Notes under the pieces: generated by a model
Told to the model about the DNA's origin: nothing
The model's input: only the letters and a program-made list of their open reading frames with translations
Database searches by the model: none
From: Hirsutella rhossiliensis
Taxonomy: Eukaryota > Ascomycota > Sordariomycetes > Hypocreales > Ophiocordycipitaceae
Length of the DNA: 64,000 nucleotides
Assembly: GCF_020360975.1 (NCBI RefSeq)
Contig: NW_025408667.1
Coordinates: forward strand, 4,898,001-4,962,000
Direction: 5' to 3'
Program-made: the position numbers and the translations under genes
Part shown: positions 56,222 through 64,000 of the stretch, in pieces
How the letters are laid out: every line of letters begins with the position of its first letter
How positions within the stretch are numbered: the stretch's first letter is position 1

Positions 56222-56689
56222 GGCTTCGGCGGGGTATGAGCTTGGGAGCTGAAGGGCTGATGGCTGGGGACTTTGGAGTGAAAGATGCAAGTCGAGTTGC
56301 GGGCCAGAGGCACAGGGGGTGGCCCGCCTAGCTTTTAAGCGAAGCTGTAAGCTGCTGAAATCCTCATCTGTCCGATTCGGCCAGATCCGAGATAATTACG
56401 TATCAATGTCCTTTGTTGTGGGCAAGTTCTGCAGTGTTGACTTGACTCGTTAAAGAAGGTAGGCCGCCCGTGGCACCGCAGGCAAACTGCAGGCAACAGT
56501 CCTCACAGGCACCCCTTGGAAATCACCTGTCCCTCTTAGGAGGATGAAACGGTTTGTCGCCAGCCAGATGGCCTCACAGCCACCTCACAGCCGCGCGCCA
56601 GTTGTGCATATGCAGGACGCGGTAAAAGTGTCTGTAGGGGCCCGCAGTCGAGGAGACCCAGCATTGTCGCGTCGATGCTTATTTGGCCA

Positions 56690-56999
56690 GTCAATCACCG
56701 CCACTTCCCGGCCTTCTGAGTTCTGCAGTCTCTGTGGGGGTTGGCGTCAGGCGAGCGTCGTGGCCCAGCAGGCTGCCCTTGTAGGCTTCTGCCACCGAGA
56801 GCAGAGCCGCTGGGGGCGTTCGCCGCGGCTGGCCCCGGAGCCCACCCACACTCACACGGCGCGCCCGGTGTCCAGGTCGCGCAACGAGATGCCCACGCCC
56901 TCCTTGACCAGGTCAAACGCCAGCTGGCCCGACGCGTCTCGGAAAGTGTCACCACCATGCTCTAGAAATGTCTTCCCGTTGTAAGGCTGCTGGACAATC
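56690..56999 (-). pseudogene. Unrecognised coding remnant with possible intron
   Basis: The minus strand from 56,999 reads VQQPYNGKTFLEHGG, then QLAFDLVKEGVGISLRDLD, and stops at a TGA that overlaps a strong donor-like GTGAGT (near 56,856). Further on, another frame reads LLSVAEAYKGSLLGHDARL and ends at a TGA near 56,700. The two frames are not joined in phase by the obvious acceptor sites. No domain recognised. It may be part of the same decayed gene as 55,821-56,221 or a separate one. Confidence 0.3.
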
Positions 57000-59223
57000 T
57001 ACTCATAATTTAGCTGTCTTCATATGAGCGTTACTTGCTATATACCAATATTTGCTGTTATGACTTTCTCTAAAAGCGAACTCGTTTTGCCATCGAAAGT
57101 GTTTGCTTCAAGCTCAAGGATATAGCACCCACCAACCTCTTCTGAAAGATTTGGAAATCGGTCAGCGTTCCCCATGAGCTTCAGAAACAATGACGGAATG
57201 GCTTTCCGTCGTTCGTTGATTGCCTCTTGAGCTTAATAGCCGAACGAGCACATAAAATCCGGTTCGCTTGCTATGACCGAATGAAGGGGAGGCTACAAAT
57301 GTTCGGCACTCATACTGCCAGTCCCCTAATAGTTAACTAAACGGGCTCCCTGTAAGGATTGGCTTGGGGCTCCCAGGAGAATTTCTCACTGGCCCCATTT
57401 GACCAAAATCTTGATCGAGTTGCCCGCCCGGCAGTATTCCTGTTCCTGCTCGCCGTTTGCTTGCTCTTTCTCTGCTTAATCTTCGGGTTCGATATTCACC
57501 TACTTTTCCTCCTCTTTCCTGCTACATCGCTCGCATGCTTAGCGGCTGGCTTCAAAGGGGCAGGATTTGGTGTAAGTGGAACGTCGGGTTTTCCGCCTTC
57601 AGCATCATCCGCATGGGCCCGGCTGCGCTTTGCGGTCCTGCAGGCACTATCAGGGGATACGACCAAGCTTGAAGGCTTCAGGTCTTTGCGAGTGCTCTCA
57701 CTGATCTGCATGAAGTTAGTCTGCAGGAAACCCCAAGGGCCGCAAGATTCCCCCGGGCTGACTTGTCAGATGATTCGCTCGGGCAATTCGGTTCTGCGAT
57801 TGCTGGCCAAGTTGCGTCCTGAGAGGACTCCCTTGTTCTCCGACGTCTTCGCGCCGAGTAACGAATGATCGCCGGGGGTGCGCGGTGACTCTGTTCTCTA
57901 AGTAGGTGTGCGGACCTGGTGACAACACCAGACCAGACGCCGCGGGGATGCCTGCGTTTTGCCTTGCATGGGTTCGAGACAACGGATGAAAGAGGATGCC
58001 TGTACGGAGAAGTTCAGCTCATGCCTCGACCACAGCGGCAACGACCGGCTGCTGCTCCCTGGGGGTACTTTATTTGCCCGGGTGCTTGTTAGCTTGTTTC
58101 GGACTCCCGGTACTCAGCACTCAAACTTGGAAATACAAACCCATCAGTGGCAACCTTAACTATTGACAGGTCTAACTAGGTCTATGTAGAAGAGTCGGTC
58201 ACTGGGGCAAGCCGTCTGTGGATTCGATATCGTTAAGAAAATTGGCCAGCTCATGCCCACCTATTATCGACATGGCAACCCCAACGGCACCGATGGCACC
58301 AACGCATGCTTTGCATCTTGCATTTCTATTGCTGTAGCGGATCCGTCCCTTGATGACAAGGTCTTTGATCGACATCACCCCTGCATCGGTCAACTAAGAA
58401 TGTCTTGCTGTCTTACAATTAGGGTGAAAATCTAAGGCATCACGCCGATCACGCCAAGGAAAAGGTGGCTGTGCCATATCCCCATTTATCCCGGTCTGTC
58501 CAATTGATTTCTCATCCAAGACAGCCGTTGATTCGGTTACGCGCCCATGATGGAAAAAAGCAAAATTGAAGAAAGAAGAAATCTCACGGCCTGGCCTCGG
58601 GGCCCGTCAACCTGTGCCCGTTTCCGCCTGCCTCGACATGGGAGTTCTATAGACGAGACACTTTTTGCTCTAGGTTATTGACTGATGCTGGCTTCTTGGC
58701 CTAGCAGTCGCATCTCATGTCGGTGCGACCCCGAGTCTGGCTACGAATAGTATCGTAGTGAGGCCCTTGTCGAACACTTCCCCTCCTACACGCAACTTGG
58801 ACTTTGCAGCCCCTTGAATCTCGCACATAGAAGCTATCTGGCCGCCGCATCCATGAAATATCAGGCTGTGACCCGAGGAACCTTGATTTTTGCAAACATG
58901 GCCGCGTCTCGTCTGACGCCGAGCGGACCAGCTTCTGTGAAACTTGCCTCCGCCGTCTTACGGTTGGCTGCCCCTTGAGGGTATCATGAGTACGGGCAGC
59001 CCCTGATCTGTTATCACTGCCGCCATGTTCCAGTAACTGGCACCAGCCAGGCTTTCAATACAAAAGATGGACTCTTCGCCATCCGGTCGACACTATGGGA
59101 GGAGGCATTCCCCATTGCCTACAAGAGCTGCGTCCGCTGGTCCCGGCTGCTATCCGTTTCGCCCAGACGAACTTCCTTCCGTTCCCTTCTCTTTCATCTC
59201 TTTTTCTATTCGAACTCTTCACA
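57000..59223. other. Gene-poor stretch of normal composition
   Basis: No gene could be supported. Open frames exist at 57,359-57,868 (plus; a hydrophobic stretch near residues 25-65) and at 57,496-57,982 and 58,199-58,393 (minus; the last with a short Gly/Ala/Ile hydrophobic run). They overlap one another and show no recognisable domain or consistent start context. The end of this stretch is probably the promoter and leader of the metalloprotease gene. Confidence 0.4.
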
Positions 59224-60670
59224 ATGGTGATTTTGCGCTTTGCCGTGGTCGGCATCATGGCCCAGGCTACTATGGCTGGTACCATAGCGGTCAGGCGAGA
59301 ACACACTTGCGCTACTAGAGACCCCAGCCCGGAGGAGCAGGGCCTCTGGAAGCGGCAGCAGAATGAGGTGGATAACGGCCGGAGCATCGAATTAGGTGCA
59401 GCTTTTCACTTTTGCTGTGTTTCAGAAACAGACTGCCCATCTGTAAGAGATGCCACCAAAAGACATTGCCCACCTCGCCCGCGAGTAACCGCCAGTTCTG
59501 ACTTGACATCGTGTAGGACGGAATCGCCAAGAATGAAATCAACGTCATGAATGAATTCTACGCCCCAGCCCAGATCAACTTCAAACTGCAGAACACGAGT
59601 CGCATCATTGATGCCAGCTGTGGCCAGACGGATGTGACGGACCAGGCGACCATGGACAACTTGAAGATGAAGAGCCACCAAGGAGATGTGGGAACGCTCA
59701 ACATCGTCTACGTGCCAACCAACGAAGGCCCTGGTGCCAAAGGTTATTGTGTTATCCCCCCTCCTTCCGACAACATCGGTCAGATATTCGGCCGCAAGGA
59801 TGGCTGTGTCGTCGCCACAAGCACCCTCCCTGGTCAATCGAGATTCGGCGGCGATGATAAAGACGTGACTTCGGTCCATGAAGCTGGTCACTGGCTTGGA
59901 CTTCAGCACTGGAATGAGGGGAACGGCGGTCCTGGGTTCAATCGCAGACAGACCGGCGGCACACGCAACATCATGGTCCCTTTTCAAATGTATGTCTTAT
60001 CCTCACTTGGCATGCTTGGTGCAGTATGGTCAATGTCAATTTCTCCTAACATGTCGATATCAGTACGGGGCAAGGCATAAAGTACCAGTTCGACCAGAGC
60101 CAGATACCCAGTATGCGACAGATGGCGCTGAGACGCAAAAGCCAAGGTAACTCCGGTAGTCAGATTCCCAAAGGGGATGATGGCCAGGAACCCGGCCCTG
60201 GGGGTTCCGCCAATTTCCCGGGGGGTCCGAGATTTTCACAAGGTCCTACGGGCTCTGGAAATGGGCAAGATCCTACAGGCTTTGGCAACACGGGGGATCC
60301 TACTGGCTCTAGCAATAAGCAAGGTCGCCCTGCATCGCGATTCCCTCAAGACCCTGAAGACTTCGACAGCACGGGGGTTCTAGCCGGCTCGGGTAACGGG
60401 TATGGAGGCCCGGGGTTAATCGTCTCACAAGGTTCTACGGGCTCAAGCCCCCAACCACTAGGGGAAGACCCGAGTCTGGTTACTTCGCCCCAGCCCGCAG
60501 ATGAAGATGCGAGTCTTGACACTGGGCTAGTCGATGAAGGGCTATCTAACCGGGACCTCGAGACGGGATTCGCCAAACGCGACGCATATTCTCTAGAGCC
60601 AGGTACTGCCGACAGCATGATGGGGCTGGTTCAAGGTGCTCGCCGCGGCACTGAGGCTGCTTCCCAATAG
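59224..60670 (+). CDS. Secreted M43-type (pappalysin-like) zinc metalloprotease, three exons
   Basis: Exons 59,224-59,442, 59,517-59,989 and 60,064-60,670, with two 74-bp introns (GTAAGA...TAG and GTATGT...CAG), give 432 residues in one frame. ATG is in good context (cacaATGG). Residues 1-19 are a signal peptide. A propeptide follows, with a KR|Q Kex2-like site at 43-45. The catalytic site HEAGHWLGLQH (194-204) is HExxHxxGxxH, with all three zinc His and the Glu present, and NIM (224-226) is a likely Met-turn. Family knowledge: fungal M43B enzymes are extracellular proteases of about 280-300 residues. Here the last ~170 residues are a Gly/Pro/Ser/Asp-rich tail with DPTG repeats, an unusual extension. 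Role: extracellular protein digestion, perhaps of host proteins (inference). Confidence 0.88.
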
Positions 60671-61528
60671 GCGGGTCTTGAAGACAAGGCAGCGAAGCTC
60701 TGACTTATGAGTCTCAGGCACCGCCACTACTCGAGATATGTACCGACTTGGTCTTGCCTTTTGTAGTTCGACTTATTCCCATGGTCTCGAAAAATGACCC
60801 GCCGGTGTACCCGGTTAGGCTATGTTTCGATGCTTGACTTTATTGGAGACGCTACTCATGGGCATGGCCATTGTTTCGTCAGTCAAGATGTCAGTTAGGA
60901 AGAGCGACATGTGTAGGAAAGTTCTATTATTATTTAGACGCTAACAATCGATTCTGCCGTCATCACATAAAGACACAACTCGAACGATATAACCATCTTC
61001 GTACTACTTCGGCGTTTATTTAGTCTCGGGATATATATCGTGATAGCCAAAGCTTGGCGTCTCTATATCCTACGTGGCTTTCCTAAACTTATTTGCTACT
61101 AGTTCTTTGGCCCCTTTAAGCCTTTACCTCCTCAGAGGTCTTCGACCGTTGCCTACATTGGTGCCTATAATGACTTATATTTGATTGACCTATTAGATTC
61201 TCGTCCTACATTTATTTCCCGTAGACGCTCGTATTTCTGCCTACCATAAGCTACATGGTTTCGATATTCGCCGTAGCATAACCGGCTATGCGGTCACAGA
61301 TCACATGAGTCGATATAGTACGATAGCAAGCTGAAAAGAAGATCATCCCCTGTCATATGCGTCTGTGGATAAGTATCTAAAGAAAGTAATAGATGCAGTG
61401 GTGATAGAAGCCCGACAATGGTCGGCCGAGCTTTAACTCCAGTAAGAGAGAACTCTATACAAATAAAGCTCTATCTACTTTGGCTGTCGTCTATATGCTC
61501 GCTAAAGACTATAAGACAGAAATTTCGA
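60671..61528. other. Intergenic region
   Basis: Separates two convergent genes (metalloprotease on plus, small secreted protein on minus), so it holds both 3' regions. I see no further gene; base composition is somewhat AT-rich near 60,920-61,250. Confidence 0.5.
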
Positions 61529-61915
61529 CTAAGAACCAATCCCAAGGCCGGCAAACCGATTTTTGGTGTCATCAGTAAGGTCGAAGTCATCCTTAACCGT
61601 CCCAGCCGCTTTCTTAATAGCATCCTCTTTAAAAAGACCCTCCTCGCCCTCAAACGTGAAATCCCCAAAACGTGGATCACCCTTGAACTGGTCCGGGTTA
61701 AAACGATCATTAGCATTCTGGAGTCACCCGTGGTATCAGCGCCCCGCTCCAACAACCTGGTTGTCTGTCAATGTTGGAAAGAAACCACTTACTCCTGGGC
61801 CGTGACCTTCATCAAACGCCGGAAGAAATTGTCCTCGGGAATTCTGTTCATCTGCCAGCGGACTAGCCATAGCCAGTCCGGTGAAAACAATGAGGACAGT
61901 TGTTGAGTCCTGCAT
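61529..61915 (-). CDS. Small secreted protein, 115 residues, cysteine-free
   Basis: Start chosen at 61,915 (MQDSTT) because a signal peptide follows at once: hydrophobic VLIVFTGLAMA then SPLADEQ. An in-frame ATG 29 codons upstream would bury it. The frame is interrupted by two TGA codons, but a 39-nt segment from GTTGTT (61,756) to CCAG (61,718) has intron ends and length divisible by three. Removing it joins TDNQ to NANDRFNPDQF. The second part is acidic and Gly/Phe/Asp-rich (RFGDFTFEGEEG; DDFDLTDDTKNRF) and stops at 61,529. 39 nt is very short for a fungal intron, so the alternative is a nonsense-damaged gene. No family recognised; effector-like by size and secretion only. Confidence 0.55.
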
Positions 61916-62309
61916 TTTAGAAATAAGAGGCTGGCGAAGGACAAGTGAATAACAGGTGGACGAAGAATAGGTCAACAAGGTGCACTGCACTGATGAAATC
62001 AAGGTCGGATTGGATATCTAGGTGCCGTGGCACACGGCTCTTAAATATTTTAGTTCAATATATAAGAGAGACTTGAGCACGTGCAAGGATAAGGCTGCCT
62101 CTTCGAGCTTCTAAGAAAATCCCAAGGCTACGCGAGTCATCACTTCGACGATCGCAACTCCCCATAGTTACATAAGTCAGATAACTTTCTCTACAACGTG
62201 TTTTACGCCCAATGATAAAACTTAAATCTCCTACTTGGGATCATCCATCATCGTCCGTTCTTTTCGGCATTTGCTTTACCGGCCTGGGTCTGGTAAACTG
62301 TCCCGTCTG
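61916..62309. other. Intergenic region, promoter side of the small secreted protein
   Basis: Upstream of the minus-strand gene. An AT-rich stretch (aaatattttagttcaatatataag, split near 62,053) about 130 bp before its start could hold the core promoter. No other gene seen. Confidence 0.4.
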
Positions 62310-62624
62310 CTTTAAGAGCTAACAAGCTCCAAGACGAAAACAAGAAACAGAACCGAGACTGACAAAGCTAATGCCATCCGCCAGGCTACCTCGGAACAGC
62401 ACACCGCCAAAGTTAATAAATCTATTTGGCCCTTGGTCAAGTACTTGGCAGATCAAAGTGCTTCCTTCACCAACGGCTATGTTGAAGACTCGAGTTCTTT
62501 ATTAATGTCAGAATATTATAGGCAACAACCGTTGACCACTACGTATAACAATGACTCAACTTTGCTAGATGACACGATGACATCTGACCTGGCACCTCCT
62601 TCCGGGCATGTAGCTGTTGAGTGA
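62310..62624 (+). pseudogene. Possible coding remnant or 3' exon, unrecognised
   Basis: A frame open from after a TAA at about 62,309 to a TGA at 62,622, about 105 codons, without an early ATG. Composition is protein-like: TDKANAIRQATSEQHTAKV, SIWPLVKYLADQSASF, NGYVEDSSSLLMSEYYRQ. It could be the last exon of a gene whose start is not recognisable, or chance. No domain recognised. Confidence 0.25.
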
Positions 62625-62898
62625 TTCAAGTGCATTACAAACGTTTGAATGACCTATCGTAAATATGGTGCGACACATCACCCCGAGGCGGTCATGCTGT
62701 AGGAAGCCGCAGGTGACTGTATCCACAATGCAGCTGGCTTGGCGTGTCACAGGGGGGGCGCACAAGGATAACACGGCTCGGGCCTCTATCCCCCGAGCGG
62801 ATATAAGCAAGTGACTCGGCAGGCCTGCACCTCTTTGAGGCCTTCGGGCTGTCATAAGATGGCTCATATTTAGACGTGTGTTTGCGAAGCTATGGTCC

Positions 62899-64000
62899 CT
62901 ATTGGATTTTACCACCATGTTTCCAGGAGCTTCCATCATGCACCATCGTGGAGATTGCTACAGGACTGAATGCATCTTTGAGGAAGACATAGACGGAATC
63001 CTTAAACTTGATCGCGCCGATCCTCGTTCCAGGGTACCAAGCCATGAGTTCCGTGACGCTCTCGTCGAATTCCACGATCACGAACTTATCTTGAGAATTC
63101 TTCGTCGCGTAGAATATATGCGGCTTTGCCCCGTTCGGCCATTGGCAAGCGGCAATGGGAGAATTGATAGCAACCTGATGGTTCGTCCGGACGACCTTCT
63201 TGTCTGTGACCGTGGTTAGGCCTTCACTACTCTTCGGCAAGGCAGGGAAATAGTACTCACTGCTCCATTTTTCGTAGCTCCCATCGTATCGTACAATGTT
63301 GCCTTCGTGATCTTGGAAGAACAGATAGGTGGTGATGTCCGTGAGACTCGCGGCAAGGCTCGTCCCCGGGAGCGCATCTGCTGGGCTTTCGGGCAGTACC
63401 TTTCGATAAACCCATTTCCATTTGTTTTCGTTGTGTTCATCTTTTTCACCCTTCCTAATCTCTGCCACGACCGTTTGGCCTTTATCGCCTAGCCTAGTTT
63501 CCCATACGATTAGCAACCGAGAACAAGAAAAGATGCCTGGGGCAAATTGGCTCACTGCGCGAAGAAAACCCATTGATGAGATTTGTCTTTAGTGTTATCG
63601 TGGCAGATGCCACTGGAAAGTCTCGAGGTTTGAATTGGTGCCGTGCTGATGTCGTCTGGGAACTTCATTGGCGTCCATGCGTCCTTCGAGATAATTCGAA
63701 CCCGCTCTCGGAGTGTCTTTTTCTTGTCAAGGTAGACAACGTGGATCTTGGATTCGACGTGTTAGCGAGTGCGACCATCTAATATCTTGCACCGGGTCTT
63801 ACAGTCGATTCCCAACCGCGCCCGCTGTCGAACTCGCCGTCATGGCGGATAAAGAAAGCTGTTATAGGCGATCCATTTCCATCCAGCTCATCGTTAGCGA
63901 CCACTGGGCCCGACTTCCAAGTTTTTGCGTCTTTGGTAAAGGCCTCGTGGATGCTAGTGCCGTCTTGATAGTAGACATAGATCGTATCATCGGTGGCTAT
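62899..64000 (-). CDS. Fucose-specific-lectin-like beta-propeller protein (5' end outside window)
   Basis: Exons 64,000-63,803, 63,746-63,556 and 63,493-62,899 (minus) join in frame to 327 residues and a stop. Intron 1 (63,747-63,802) has donor GTAAGA but a weaker AAG acceptor; intron 2 (63,494-63,555; 62 nt) is GTGAGC...TAG with a CTAAT branch-like site. The protein is built of repeated blade-like units: IYVYYQDGTSIHEAF...TW, IHVVYLDKKKTLRERVRI...AW, TYLFFQDHEGNIVRY...KW, PHIFYATK...IVEF, DSVYVFLKD...SW. This aromatic/acidic strand pattern matches the six-bladed fungal fucose-specific lectin fold (AAL/AFL type). Known members bind fucosylated glycans. Sugar-binding residues cannot be assigned by eye. 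The N-terminus and any signal peptide lie beyond the edge. Confidence 0.65.

Noticed and set aside
56544..56984. 146-codon plus-strand ORF starting MKRFVASQM
   Set aside because: Composition is Arg/Ser/Pro-rich without domain, and the opposite strand gives more protein-like segments with splice-like signals.
59406..59987. 193-codon minus-strand ORF
   Set aside because: It is the exact antisense of the metalloprotease exons, whose zinc motif, introns and signal peptide are coherent on the plus strand.
60346..60618. 90-codon minus-strand ORF
   Set aside because: Antisense of the low-complexity metalloprotease tail.
62565..62939. 124-codon minus-strand ORF
   Set aside because: No domain, no secretion signal, and it overlaps the end of the lectin-like gene and the unrecognised plus frame.
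62878..63219. 113-codon plus-strand ORF
   Set aside because: Antisense of the lectin-like gene's last exon.

Overview
The window looks like a repeat-rich, probably accessory or subtelomeric, segment of a filamentous ascomycete (Pezizomycotina) genome. About 54 of 64 kb is AT-rich and almost devoid of CpA/TpG dinucleotides. Retroelement frames there are full of TAA/TAG where CAA/CAG/TGG would be expected, and catalytic Asp codons have become Asn. This is the signature of repeat-induced point mutation (RIP). Islands of normal composition (38.6-40.1 kb, 55.8-64 kb and one young retrotransposon at 16.6-20.1 kb) have sharp edges. The spliced genes have short introns with GT...AG ends, as in Pezizomycotina. 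The species cannot be told from the sequence.

Layout: 1-7,623 is a RIPped Ty3/Gypsy chromovirus (copy 1). 7,985-15,240 is a degenerate Copia element carrying a retroposon with long target duplications, a solo LTR that itself contains a TA-flanked inverted-repeat element, and a ~566-bp repeat (family R). 15,628-20,269 is an inverted R copy containing an almost un-RIPped solo LTR and a young un-RIPped Copia (16,570-20,148). 20,275-21,038 is a fragment of Copia-B. 21,093-29,605 is a second Gypsy family with two small insertions, one of them a 372-bp mini-LTR element with 74-bp LTRs. 29,610-36,526 is Copia-B copy 1 (minus). 36,527-38,605 holds truncated pieces. 38,606-40,102 is a 1.5-kb non-RIPped island with one intact gene for a small secreted WSC-domain protein. 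40,103-55,060 is Copia-B copy 2 (plus), interrupted by an R element that is itself interrupted by Gypsy chromovirus copy 2 (46,180-53,988). 55,061-55,790 is unassigned RIPped DNA. 55.8-64 kb is gene-bearing DNA.

The gene-bearing end holds an intact three-exon M43-type secreted metalloprotease (59,224-60,670), a small secreted protein without cysteine (minus, 61,529-61,915), a fucose-specific-lectin-like beta-propeller protein cut by the window edge (minus, 62,899-64,000), and several weak or decayed coding remnants. With the WSC protein, all confidently read non-transposon genes except the lectin (whose N-terminus lies outside) encode predicted secreted proteins, the usual content of fast-evolving compartments in fungi that live on hosts; that lifestyle is an inference.

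The most interesting structures are: (1) the 372-bp mini-LTR element at 25.1 kb, whose primer-binding-side and polypurine-side junctions match those of Copia-B and whose interior holds a tRNA-like pol III B box; (2) a long antisense reading frame between pol and the 3' LTR of the chromovirus, present in both copies; (3) the secreted WSC gene between two same-orientation Copia-B LTRs; (4) a young Copia with a Gag-to-RT internal deletion whose LTRs differ only by homopolymer-length changes.
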